Origin: Christensenellaceae bacterium
GTDB lineage: Bacteria > Bacillota > Clostridia > Christensenellales > Borkfalkiaceae
Direction of reading: 5' to 3'
DNA: 11,587 nucleotides
NCBI GenBank assembly: GCA_948482865.1
Contig: CAOMHR010000040.1
Span: forward strand, 1 to 11,587
The notes beneath the pieces are model-generated. The model had not been told where the DNA came from. It worked only from the letters and a program-made list of their open reading frames with translations, and did not search any database. Below are positions 1-6,594 of this stretch, in pieces. The position numbers and the translations under genes are program-made. Positions within the stretch are counted from its first letter, which is position 1. The number at the start of each line of letters is the position of its first letter.

Positions 1-4
1 CCAT

Positions 5-17
5 GCCCTTATAGGGC
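5..17. repeat. Short inverted repeat at the hxlR stop codon
   Basis: GCCCT-TAT-AGGGC forms a 5-bp perfect dyad that overlaps the stop codon of the minus-strand HxlR gene. Read on the minus strand it could be the start of an intrinsic terminator, but the following T-tract would lie outside the window. It is therefore only a possible terminator. Confidence 0.35.
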
Positions 18-376
18 TACCACAAACTACGCGTTTCACGCGTAGTTATGATTGTTAATTTGCTTTTATAATCTTCGCCCCAGTCGAACATAGCGTCAAG
101 GATAGGTTTTAACGATTTACCAAGTTCGGTTAACAAATATACAACCCGCGGCGGAACTTCTGCAAAAACTTCTCTGTTTACAATTCCGTCATTTTCCAAA
201 GCTCTCAGATTATCCGTTAAAACCTTTTTGCTTATTCCGGGAATTGTTTTGAAAAATTCGCTGAACCTTTGCGGAGATAATAACAGGTTTCTGATAATAA
301 GCAATTTCCATTTGTTGCCTATAAGTTGAACGGTGGTAGAAACCGGACAGTCGGGTAACTCATCTTTTGTAAGCAT
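17..376 (-). CDS. HxlR-family winged-helix transcriptional regulator
   Basis: This 119-residue protein is a MarR-like winged-helix repressor of the HxlR family, the group that includes YodB and HypR of Bacillus. The family opening is clear: DCPV at residues 9-12, then QLIGNKWKLLIIRNLL, the recognition region around LTDNLRALENDGIV, and the wing near PPRVVYLLTELGKSL. Cys10 occupies the conserved N-terminal cysteine position that senses thiol or quinone stress in characterised relatives; such sensing here is inference. The ATG follows AAAGG by 8 nt on the minus strand, and a consensus promoter lies just upstream. The gene is divergent from a cupin gene, so it probably controls itself and the cupin. 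The tail after WGEDY (about residues 99-103) is slightly longer than usual and overlaps a perfect palindrome. Confidence 0.93.
   Translation of the reverse strand: MLTKDELPDCPVSTTVQLIGNKWKLLIIRNLLLSPQRFSEFFKTIPGISKKVLTDNLRALENDGIVNREVFAEVPPRVVYLLTELGKSLKPILDAMFDWGEDYKSKLTIITTRETRSLW
25..47. repeat. Perfect 9-bp inverted repeat inside the 3' end of the HxlR gene
   Basis: AACTACGCG and CGCGTAGTT face each other across a 5-nt loop (TTTCA). The dyad lies in the last codons of the HxlR gene and is more GC-rich than its surroundings. No T-tract follows on either strand, so it is not a typical terminator. It may be an RNA stem protecting the 3' end, or a chance palindrome. Confidence 0.5.
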
Positions 377-400
377 TTTATAACCTTTATTTTTTATAGG

Positions 401-429
401 AGTATAACAGGATTTTAAAATAAAGTCAA
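401..429 (-). promoter_or_regulatory. Sigma-A promoter of the HxlR gene
   Basis: On the minus strand TTGACT (429-424) and TATACT (406-401) are separated by exactly 17 nt. Transcription would start near 394, giving a leader of only about 18 nt that contains the AAAGG ribosome site. Confidence 0.75.
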
Positions 430-430
430 T

Positions 431-447
431 AGTTCAAAAATCGAACT
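431..447. promoter_or_regulatory. Candidate HxlR operator (AGTTC-N7-GAACT dyad)
   Basis: A perfect 5-bp inverted repeat, AGTTC and GAACT spaced by 7 nt, lies one base upstream of the hxlR -35 box. It also lies upstream of the candidate cupin promoter. HxlR-family dimers bind short dyads in such intergenic regions. Assignment to this regulator is inferred from position alone. Confidence 0.45.
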
Positions 448-488
448 TAGTAACAAATTTATTTTCAATTAATAAAAAAGTAACTATA

Positions 489-517
489 TTGCATTGCCTT
501 ATTGTTTTTGCTATCCT
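489..517 (+). promoter_or_regulatory. Candidate promoter of the cupin gene
   Basis: TTGCAT (489-494) and TATCCT (512-517) have the ideal 17-nt spacing and lie 44 nt before the cupin start. The match to consensus is moderate, which suits a gene that needs derepression. A second AT-rich candidate (TATATT near 485-490) cannot be excluded. Confidence 0.45.
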
Positions 518-560
518 TGGATTGCACCGACAAGGTAAAAAAATTTAAGGAGCTTTTATT

Positions 561-911
561 ATGAACAATTTCAAAAAGGTTACTGTAACAGACGAAACGC
601 GTGCGGAACTTCACGACTTGCTGAACCTTACAGGGGCAGAGATAAGCGTTAACACGTTGCCCGCGGGGGCAAGCGTGCCTTTTATTCATTCACACAAAAA
701 GAATGAAGAGATTTACGCCATTATTGAAGGTGAAGGAGCGGCAGTCATAGACTCTGAAAAAGTTAGTTTAAACAAGGGCGATTGGATACGTATTTCTCCG
801 TCGGCAAAAAGGCAGTTCTTTGCTTCGGCAGACAAGGTCTTAAAATATATCTGTATACAGGTAAAAGAAAATTCTTTGGAAGATTATACTGTGAACGATG
901 CCGTAATTTAA
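561..911 (+). CDS. Small single-domain cupin protein
   Basis: This 116-residue protein is one conserved beta-barrel cupin domain. Cupin motif 1 is present: Gly36, His43, His45, Glu50 and Gly57, a metal-binding arrangement. In motif 2 (Gly73-Asp74, then Pro80-Ser-Ala-Lys-Arg-Gln85) the usual metal-binding histidine is Gln85, so the site is not the standard 3-His/1-Glu set. The ATG follows AAGGAG by 8 nt. A divergent HxlR regulator lies upstream and a strong terminator follows, so the gene is monocistronic. Small cupins of this kind are commonly found next to HxlR regulators; the substrate is unknown and a stress or detoxification role is inference from the neighbour. The protein has no signal peptide and is presumably cytoplasmic. 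Confidence 0.9.
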   Translation: MNNFKKVTVTDETRAELHDLLNLTGAEISVNTLPAGASVPFIHSHKKNEEIYAIIEGEGAAVIDSEKVSLNKGDWIRISPSAKRQFFASADKVLKYICIQVKENSLEDYTVNDAVI

Positions 912-919
912 TTATTTAT

Positions 920-950
920 AAAGCGCAATTGTGATACAATTGCGCTTTTT
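920..950 (+). terminator. Rho-independent terminator after the cupin gene
   Basis: A 13-bp perfect stem (arms 920-932 and 936-948, core GCGCAATTG / CAATTGCGC) closes on a 3-nt loop (GAT) and ends in a run of T. A matching A-run at the 5' side may give some activity on the other strand. Confidence 0.93.
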
Positions 951-1020
951 CGTTAAAATAATTGCAGCAGTATAATTTGCTTAATTTTTACATTATATGT
1001 AAAGTATTTATTCTATTAAA

Positions 1021-1049
1021 TTGACATTTCTTTAAGTCTGTTGTACAAT
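1021..1049 (+). promoter_or_regulatory. Sigma-A promoter of rny
   Basis: TTGACA (1021-1026) and TACAAT (1044-1049) are spaced by 17 nt. This is a near-consensus housekeeping promoter and gives a leader of about 60 nt before the rny start. Confidence 0.85.
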
Positions 1050-1116
1050 GTATAAGGATATAAACTTACCTGAAAGGGGTTCGTATATATTTAACTATTA
1101 ACATCAGGAGGCATTA

Positions 1117-2730
1117 ATGAACGCAAATTTATTAGGCAGCCTGTTTCTTGCAAGTAATGAACTTATCGGAGTAGCCGCAGGGCTTTCGGCAGGCATTTTA
1201 CTTGCGCTGGGTATTGGAATTTTCGTTGGAATTCTCATTAACAGAAAGCAGACGGAAAAGAGATTAGGTGAAGTACAGAAAAGAACTAAAAAGATGATTG
1301 ACGACGCTTCACTTGAGTGTAAAGCCTTGAAAAAGGAAGCAATATTAGAAGCAAAGGAACAGGAACTACAATTAAGAAACGAATTCGAAAGAGAGAGCAG
1401 AGAAAAGAAAGCGGAACTGCAAAAACAGGAACAACGTCTTTTACAAAAAGAAGATTCCATTGATAAAAAGGAAGAAGCTCTCACCAAGAAGAATGAAGAA
1501 CTTGACAGGCAGATTAAAGAGCTCGCAAATAAAGAGCTTGAAGTAAAAAAGACTCAGGACAAAATCAATCACCAGCACGAACTTATGGTGCAGGAGCTTG
1601 AAAAGGTTGCACAGCTTACTAAGGACGAAGCTAAACAAATTCTTGCTAACGAAATTCTGGATGAAACCAGACACGACGTTGCACTGCAGGTAAGAAATAT
1701 CGAGCAGACAGCCAAAGAAGAAGCGAGCAACGAAGCGAAAAAAATCATTTCTCTTGCTATACAGCGCTGTGCCGCAGACCATGCGTCGGAAATAACCGTA
1801 TCGGTAGTACAACTCCCCAGCGACGATATGAAAGCAAGATTGATAGGCAGGGAAGGAAGAAATATTCGCGCAATCGAAAACGCGACGGGGATAGAGCTTA
1901 TAATCGACGATACTCCCGAAGTTGTAATCTTGTCGGGATTTGACCCCGTAAGGCGCGAAATTGCAAGACTTTCCTTGGAAAAATTGATTGCCGACGGCAG
2001 AATTCATCCTGCAAGGATTGAAGAAACCGTTGAAAAGGTGAAGAAAGAAATGGATGCCGAAATTAAAGCGGCGGGCGAAAGCGCTATGTTTGACGTCGGT
2101 ATATTCGGACTTCACCCTGAGATAATAAAACTTATCGGCAGACTTAAATACAGGACAAGCTACGGTCAGAACGTTTATAAGCACTCTATTGAAGTTGCTC
2201 AGCTTGCGGGGCTTATGGCTTCAGAGTTGGGCATGGACGTAACGCTTGCAAAACGCGCGGGACTTTTACATGACATAGGCAAAGCCGTAGACCACGAGCA
2301 GGAAGGCACTCATATTCAGATAGGCGCCGATCTTGCTAAGAAATACAGAGAAAGCAACAATGTAATAAACGCTATTGCTGCACATCACGGCGACGTAGAG
2401 CCTAAGACGATAGAAGCGGTACTTGTAGCGGCTGCAGACGCAATTTCAGGTGCAAGACCCGGAGCAAGAAGAGAAACCGGTACAAACTACGTTAAACGTC
2501 TTGAAAAACTTGAAGCTATTGCTAGCGATTTTAAGGGCGTGGATAAGTGTTATGCAATTCAGGCAGGAAGAGAAGTCCGTGTAATTGTTAAACCCGAACA
2601 GATTGACGATTCTCAGACTATGTTCCTGGCAAAGGATATTGCAAAGAAGATTGAGAAAGAACTTGAGTATCCCGGTCAGATAAAAGTAAACGTAATAAGA
2701 GAATTCAGAGCAAGTGAATTTGCAAAATAA
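1117..2730 (+). CDS. rny: Ribonuclease Y (membrane-anchored endoribonuclease)
   Basis: RNase Y makes the initiating endonucleolytic cuts in mRNA turnover in many Gram-positive bacteria and works at the membrane. The full family order is visible in 537 residues, close to the 520 of Bacillus. There is one N-terminal membrane helix (about 16-42) followed by a long charged coiled coil (about 43-220). A KH RNA-binding domain starts near residue 236 with the loop IGREGRNIRAIE. The HD phosphohydrolase domain follows, with the metal-binding His385-Asp386 in LLHDIGKAVD and a later AAHHGD. The protein ends in the conserved segment REVRVIVKP...YPGQIKVNVIRE. The ATG is preceded by AGGAGG at 5 nt. The gene has its own promoter and terminator and appears monocistronic. 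Confidence 0.98.
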   Translation: MNANLLGSLFLASNELIGVAAGLSAGILLALGIGIFVGILINRKQTEKRLGEVQKRTKKMIDDASLECKALKKEAILEAKEQELQLRNEFERESREKKAELQKQEQRLLQKEDSIDKKEEALTKKNEELDRQIKELANKELEVKKTQDKINHQHELMVQELEKVAQLTKDEAKQILANEILDETRHDVALQVRNIEQTAKEEASNEAKKIISLAIQRCAADHASEITVSVVQLPSDDMKARLIGREGRNIRAIENATGIELIIDDTPEVVILSGFDPVRREIARLSLEKLIADGRIHPARIEETVEKVKKEMDAEIKAAGESAMFDVGIFGLHPEIIKLIGRLKYRTSYGQNVYKHSIEVAQLAGLMASELGMDVTLAKRAGLLHDIGKAVDHEQEGTHIQIGADLAKKYRESNNVINAIAAHHGDVEPKTIEAVLVAAADAISGARPGARRETGTNYVKRLEKLEAIASDFKGVDKCYAIQAGREVRVIVKPEQIDDSQTMFLAKDIAKKIEKELEYPGQIKVNVIREFRASEFAK

Positions 2731-2737
2731 TTAATTA

Positions 2738-2767
2738 ATCCCCTGCGGTTATGCAGGGGATATTTTT
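2738..2767 (+). terminator. Rho-independent terminator of rny
   Basis: A 9-bp stem, ATCCCCTGC paired with GCAGGGGAT around a GGTTAT loop, is followed by TATTTTTG. It is the most GC-rich hairpin in the window and sits 8 nt after the rny stop. Confidence 0.93.
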
Positions 2768-2785
2768 GTCCAAATTTTAATATAA

Positions 2786-2826
2786 ATAAAAAACATAGCA
2801 CGCTTTACAGTGTGCTATGTTTTGTT
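2786..2826. terminator. Bidirectional terminator between rny and the flavodoxin gene
   Basis: AAACATAGCAC (2791-2801) pairs perfectly with GTGCTATGTTT (2812-2822). A further G-T and C-G pair brings the stem to 13 bp, with a 6-nt loop. Read on the minus strand it is followed by TTTTTTATTTA and ends the padR-flavodoxin operon. Read on the plus strand it ends in TTTTG and backs up the rny terminator. Confidence 0.9.
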
Positions 2827-3296
2827 TAGTTTTGTGCGGTTTGTTTGTACTTTTCTAAAATGTCCATTATAAAGTTTTGTGCAGTCTCAAAATCGTTAAT
2901 ATCGGGATGACATTTATTTATACCGCCGCCAAGAGCAAAGATAAAGAATTTGTCAAAACCAAGACACCCGAAAGAACCGAGTACAACTTTATTTTTGCTT
3001 TTTAAAAGTTTTATAATGTGACTGTTGTTCTTTTCAAAAGTTTTAGAACCGCTTGTTGAAAACACAAAACAGTATGACTTTTTATCGTCATTATTTTTAA
3101 TAAATTTTAAAAGTTCTCTATCGTGTTTACCGAAATATATGCCGCTACCGTAGCCTATAATGTCGTATTCGTTTAAATTGAAATGTTCTACGTTTTCAAG
3201 TGTGGTTACGGTGACAGGCGCGACTTCTGACATCGCTTCGGCAATTTTTAAAGTATTGTCTTTATGCTTTGATTTTACTATTATCAGAATTTTCAT
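2826..3296 (-). CDS. Flavodoxin-family protein
   Basis: This 156-residue protein has the flavodoxin fold. The beta1 strand and phosphate loop SKHKDNT (residues 9-15) resemble the FMN-phosphate loop. YGSGIYFGKHDRELLKFI follows beta3 (about 49-66), FSTSGS (79-84) is the next loop, and GGGINKCHPDINDFETAQ lies near the C terminus. The last two are typical of the short flavodoxin-domain proteins of clostridia rather than of classical electron-carrier flavodoxins. It probably binds FMN in the cytoplasm and passes electrons to an unknown partner. The ATG lies 1 nt after the stop codon of the upstream PadR gene and shows no good ribosome site. It is thus probably translated by coupling and controlled with padR. 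A bidirectional hairpin sits right after the stop. Confidence 0.88.
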   Translation of the reverse strand: MKILIIVKSKHKDNTLKIAEAMSEVAPVTVTTLENVEHFNLNEYDIIGYGSGIYFGKHDRELLKFIKNNDDKKSYCFVFSTSGSKTFEKNNSHIIKLLKSKNKVVLGSFGCLGFDKFFIFALGGGINKCHPDINDFETAQNFIMDILEKYKQTAQN

Positions 3297-3297
3297 A

Positions 3298-5007
3298 TTA
3301 TTTGCTTAATGCGTAAAAGCACAATCCAAACAGGGGAATATTAATGGCAACTATGCAGGGAATAACTAATTTTGCAAATATATTGCCGACGGATGAAAAA
3401 TTAATGCCTGTCAGAAGCGATACCAAGAAGATAATAAATATAATTATTACCGTAATAACTATGCACGCCGTCATATATAGAGCTGATGAAGGCTTTCTTG
3501 AATTTTTACCGAGATCGGTATAATAAAGCACGGCAAAAACCAACAGCTGAGCGCCAGCAACCGCGAAAATAGCAAAAGGATACGCCAAACTTACGCCCAG
3601 TTCCTTTTTGAACAGCAAGCAAAGAGTAAATTCCAAAAGCATTACAATTGTTATTATGAGCGAGCTTTTAAATAACGCTCCACCGCGGTTGTAACTCTTT
3701 TTATTCGAACTTGAAATTACAAAGTCGGAAGAATTGATTTTTAAGCCGTCGCTTGCAGCTTTTGCTTCCAAATCTTCAGACTTGTTTGACGTAACAATTT
3801 TTTTATTATAAGTCTGTTCCTGCGGGGGGCGTTTGACCGTTTTTATATATAATTTGTTTATAAGATTACGGTAATCGCGTTCTGTTTCGGGCTTGTTATT
3901 ATAAATAAGTTTGTCTGTGTCAATTTCTTCGGCAACAGGAACGGGTTCAACTTCTCTGGGCGGAGCTTTCACGGGTTCGGAAATGAGCCTTAAATAATTT
4001 TCATGAACTCTTCTGCGCTGTTCTTCGTCCATAGGCGGAACTTCTTCATGCCGCTCTTGCTCAATTGTTTCTTCAAGTTCTTCTTCCAATTCGTCGTCAT
4101 CTTCAAAGTCTTCTCTCTGTGCCGTACCGGATAATTGCTGTTCCGGTTCATTTGAAAGATTCAATTGGTCGGGAGTAGTAGCGGGGGGATTTGAAGGGAC
4201 GGCTTCGTAATAAACTACTTCGTCCTTGACTGCCACAATTTCGGAATCGATTTTAACTTCGGGCAATTCTTCAGTTAATTCAGATTCGTTGTTTTTATTT
4301 GTTTCAGGCTCGCTTTCTTTTTCTGAATCCTCATTTTTATTAACTACTACGACTTCGTGAATAATTTTAATATCGCGCAAACCGTCGGAATATTCTGTTT
4401 CTTTATCGGGTTTATCTTCTGTATTATATTTCTCTTCGTTTTTTGCTTCGAATCTATCTTCATATGCATACTTTTCGTTGGGGTTGTCGACTGCATATTT
4501 TTCGTCTTCCGATTTAACAACAGGCACGCGCGAAGTTGATTTTTTAAGAATATGAAAATCAACGGGAGTGGGGGCGGGTCTTGAAAAATCAAACGACCTG
4601 TCGGAAATAAGGTTGTCGATAACCGTTCGCGAGTATTCCCATTCAGCCTGGTTGCGTTCGGTAATTTCTCTGCCGCTGTCGGTTAAAGTGTAATACTTTC
4701 TTCTTCCGCCAAGCGATACTTCGTCGGTCTTCCAATAGGCTGTAATATATCCTTGCGTTTCAAGCCTTTTGAGAGCGCTGTAAAGCGTGGGCTGTTTTAA
4801 AGTATACTGTCCGCGGCTTTTGCTTTCAATTTCTTCTATAATCTCGTATCCGTACTTATCGCGTTCGTACAAAGTGCGCAGGATAATAGTATTAATATGT
4901 CCCCTGATTAAGTCTGCACTGATTGCGTTTTTATTGCTTGCCGGAGAGATGTCGTCTTTTTCGGATTTATCGGAATATTCGGATAAAAATTGATTTTTAT
5001 CTTCCAT
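3298..5007 (-). CDS. PadR-type transcriptional regulator with acidic linker and C-terminal membrane domain
   Basis: At 569 residues this is several times longer than a normal PadR protein (about 110-180). Residues 32-110 are a PadR winged helix: ADLIRGHINTIILRTLYERDKYGYEI, then QPTLYSALKRLETQGYI and the wing GGRRKYYTLTDSGRE. A helix (about 112-136) could dimerise. Residues 140-440 are a low-complexity linker rich in Glu, Asp, Asn, Ser and Pro, with a Glu/Asp cluster in the middle. From about 441 the chain has four hydrophobic helices (roughly 447-466, 474-496, 510-533, 545-567). This suggests a DNA-binding head tethered to the membrane, where the membrane part may sense a signal. The gene starts an operon with a flavodoxin and has two dyads in its promoter, suggesting autoregulation. 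The ATG follows GGAGG at a normal distance. Function beyond regulation is unknown. Confidence 0.88.
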   Translation of the reverse strand: MEDKNQFLSEYSDKSEKDDISPASNKNAISADLIRGHINTIILRTLYERDKYGYEIIEEIESKSRGQYTLKQPTLYSALKRLETQGYITAYWKTDEVSLGGRRKYYTLTDSGREITERNQAEWEYSRTVIDNLISDRSFDFSRPAPTPVDFHILKKSTSRVPVVKSEDEKYAVDNPNEKYAYEDRFEAKNEEKYNTEDKPDKETEYSDGLRDIKIIHEVVVVNKNEDSEKESEPETNKNNESELTEELPEVKIDSEIVAVKDEVVYYEAVPSNPPATTPDQLNLSNEPEQQLSGTAQREDFEDDDELEEELEETIEQERHEEVPPMDEEQRRRVHENYLRLISEPVKAPPREVEPVPVAEEIDTDKLIYNNKPETERDYRNLINKLYIKTVKRPPQEQTYNKKIVTSNKSEDLEAKAASDGLKINSSDFVISSSNKKSYNRGGALFKSSLIITIVMLLEFTLCLLFKKELGVSLAYPFAIFAVAGAQLLVFAVLYYTDLGKNSRKPSSALYMTACIVITVIIIFIIFLVSLLTGINFSSVGNIFAKLVIPCIVAINIPLFGLCFYALSK

Positions 5008-5033
5008 AGTTTTGCCTCCGTAATATTTAACTT

Positions 5034-5063
5034 ATTTTACCATATTTCGACACAATATGTCAA
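5034..5063 (-). promoter_or_regulatory. Sigma-A promoter of the padR-flavodoxin operon
   Basis: On the minus strand TTGACA (5063-5058) and TAAAAT (5039-5034) are separated by 18 nt. The -35 box overlaps the proximal GACA-N5-TGTC dyad, so a bound regulator there would block RNA polymerase. Confidence 0.75.
5049..5061. promoter_or_regulatory. Candidate PadR operator, proximal dyad
   Basis: GACA-N5-TGTC is an inverted repeat that overlaps the padR -35 box. PadR proteins commonly bind dyads containing TGT/ACA half-sites in their own promoters. Its recognition by this particular PadR is inferred from position and from the similar second dyad nearby. Confidence 0.45.
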
Positions 5064-5079
5064 CATTTTTAACAAAAAT

Positions 5080-5095
5080 AGACAGTACTATGTCT
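5080..5095. promoter_or_regulatory. Candidate PadR operator, distal dyad
   Basis: AGACA-N6-TGTCT is a perfect 5-bp inverted repeat with GTACTA between the arms. It lies between the two divergent promoters, about 32 nt from the proximal dyad centre (roughly three helical turns), and shares the GACA...TGTC half-sites. It could let the regulator act on both operons. Confidence 0.5.
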
Positions 5096-5123
5096 GGCAT
5101 AAACAGGCTTTTTGTTTAAAATA

Positions 5124-5153
5124 TTGGACTTTTTATTAACAAAATGGTAAAAT
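5124..5153 (+). promoter_or_regulatory. Candidate promoter of the thioesterase-metallopeptidase operon
   Basis: TTGGAC (5124-5129) and TAAAAT (5148-5153) are spaced by 18 nt. The -10 box and its context, ATGGTAAAAT, repeat those of the divergent padR promoter. The leader would be about 20 nt and contains the GAGG ribosome site. Confidence 0.6.
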
Positions 5154-5181
5154 TTAAAAAAACTTATATGAGGCGATACGG

Positions 5182-5907
5182 GTGTACAGAAATATTAAAA
5201 ATTATGAATTAAGATATACCGACGTGGACGCATTCGACAATTTAAAACTTTCTTCATTGTTTTCGTTTATGGAAGAGTCTGCGTGTCTGTCCGCGGATGA
5301 ATTGGGATTTGGATATAAAGATGTTTCTCTGCGTAACATAGGATTTATTTTAGTTAATTGCTATATTGAATTAGACAGAAGCATAAAGTTGGGCGATAAT
5401 CTGGCAATACACACTTGGCCTATGCGTCCTAAGCATATGATTTTTTTAAGGGAATATGAATTTTTTTGCGGGGATGAAAAAATCGGTGCGGCGACTGCCC
5501 GCTGGGTTATGATTGATACAAAAAATTTTGCAATGTTGCCTTATACGGAATTTTTCAAAGACAGTGATTTTGAAAGCTATAATACTCAAAGAGCTATAGA
5601 TTTTAACGGGTGGAAATTGCCAAATATAAGTAACGGGGATATTGTATACTCTAAGCGGGTTTCTTATTCTGATTACGACCATTATTTTCATGCAAACAAT
5701 ACCAAGTATGCGGATTTTTTAATGGACGCTTTTTCCGTTGATGAGATACGCGGTAAAGAATTAAAAAGCGTGCAGATAACCTATGTGAAACAATGTAAGG
5801 AAGGGGATATTATTGATATTGTACGAGAAGAAACCGACGGCGTGTGGCTGATAGAAGGCAGGGTTGAAGGGGAAATACGCGTTCAGATGAGAGTGAAATT
5901 TGATTGA
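5182..5907 (+). CDS. Acyl-ACP thioesterase (double hotdog fold)
   Basis: This 241-residue protein matches the acyl-ACP thioesterase family (FatA/FatB-like; bacterial members are about 240-250 residues). It would hydrolyse acyl-ACP to free fatty acid in the cytoplasm. The N-terminal hotdog begins YELRYTDVDAFDNLKLSSLFSFMEESA and continues through GFILVNCYIELDRSIKLGD. The second hotdog carries YSDYDHYFHANNTKYADFLMDAF, which matches the family's active-site region. His170 and Asn172/Asn173 are the likely catalytic or loop residues. Translation starts at a GTG 8 nt after GAGG. The nearby ATG at 5168 is out of frame, so GTG is the best choice. The gene overlaps the downstream metallopeptidase by 8 nt. 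Chain-length preference cannot be read from the sequence. Confidence 0.93.
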   Translation: MYRNIKNYELRYTDVDAFDNLKLSSLFSFMEESACLSADELGFGYKDVSLRNIGFILVNCYIELDRSIKLGDNLAIHTWPMRPKHMIFLREYEFFCGDEKIGAATARWVMIDTKNFAMLPYTEFFKDSDFESYNTQRAIDFNGWKLPNISNGDIVYSKRVSYSDYDHYFHANNTKYADFLMDAFSVDEIRGKELKSVQITYVKQCKEGDIIDIVREETDGVWLIEGRVEGEIRVQMRVKFD

Positions 5908-6541
5908 TTTTAATTATACCGTCATAAAGTCGCGGCGGCGTTCCCTTTCCGTGTCGGTTTCGGCAGAAAATAAGATTACGGTGCGCTGCCCATTGAATTT
6001 TCCAGATTATAAAATTGAATACTTTTTAAATACAAAAAAGGACTGGCTTTACAAAGTAATTGAAAAGAATGCCGCAAAACTTTCCGTTAACGACGGCTTA
6101 ATAAATTACCGTGAAATTTATGTTGGCGGAAAAAAATCCCCCTTGGTTTTTTCAGACAAGAACGCCGTTACTTTTCAATGCGTCTATGTTAAAAACTTAA
6201 AATCCATAAAAAAAACTTTCATTTCTGCATTCTGGGACGGGTTTTTAGATATGGTTAAAGATTTATCGCAGCAATTGAATTTGAAGGCTAACGGTTTTTT
6301 TATTAAATCATATAAGAGCAGATGGGGCTGTTGTGATAAAAGCGGCAATTTATATTTTAACTGGATGCTTTTTATGCTGTCTCCCGAAATACAGAGATAT
6401 GTTATAATTCATGAGTTGGCGCATTTGGTTTATTTTAACCATTCGGAAAATTTTTGGCGGCTTGTAGAAAATTATGAACCTGATTATAAAGCTATAAGAA
6501 AGCGTTTGAAAACTTTTGATTTTTTAACGCGGTTGTATTAA
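5900..6541 (+). CDS. YgjP-like zinc metallopeptidase (M48-related, COG1451)
   Basis: This 213-residue protein is a member of the YgjP/DUF45 family of predicted zinc metalloproteases. The family signatures are in order: SRRRSLSVSV near the N terminus, YKSRWGCC (138-145), LYFNWMLFMLSPEIQRYVIIHELAHLVYFNHSENFW. Zinc ligands are probably His171, His175 and His181, with Glu172 catalytic. In relatives the second signature is SRWGSC; here the Ser is Cys144. Translation must start at TTG 5900, because a stop (TGA 5894-5896) lies immediately upstream in this frame and the alignment begins right after it. The start overlaps the thioesterase stop by 8 nt, so the two are translationally coupled. There is no signal peptide. 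The substrate is unknown. Confidence 0.92.
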   Translation: MIDFNYTVIKSRRRSLSVSVSAENKITVRCPLNFPDYKIEYFLNTKKDWLYKVIEKNAAKLSVNDGLINYREIYVGGKKSPLVFSDKNAVTFQCVYVKNLKSIKKTFISAFWDGFLDMVKDLSQQLNLKANGFFIKSYKSRWGCCDKSGNLYFNWMLFMLSPEIQRYVIIHELAHLVYFNHSENFWRLVENYEPDYKAIRKRLKTFDFLTRLY

Positions 6542-6559
6542 ATTCTGTTACTCTTTTGC

Positions 6560-6588
6560 TTGACTTAATAAAATCCTTGTTATATAAT
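6560..6588 (+). promoter_or_regulatory. Sigma-A promoter of the carAB operon
   Basis: TTGACT (6560-6565) and a perfect TATAAT (6583-6588) are separated by 17 nt. Transcription would begin near 6595, giving a leader of about 180 nt before carA. This is one of the best promoters in the window. Confidence 0.88.
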
Positions 6589-6594
6589 TTACAA

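Noticed and set aside
465..689. Minus-strand ORF across the cupin start
   Set aside because: It overlaps the cupin promoter, ribosome site and 5' end, has no family features, and is a shadow frame.
1441..2184. 247-residue minus-strand ORF opposite rny
   Set aside because: It lies entirely opposite a clear RNase Y gene. Its translation is Phe/Cys-rich with no recognisable domain, as expected for the reverse frame of a coiled-coil and KH coding region.
4347..4592. Small ORFs inside the PadR linker (both strands)
   Set aside because: They arise from the low-complexity, Glu/Lys-rich coding of the linker and show no independent ribosome site or conserved pattern.
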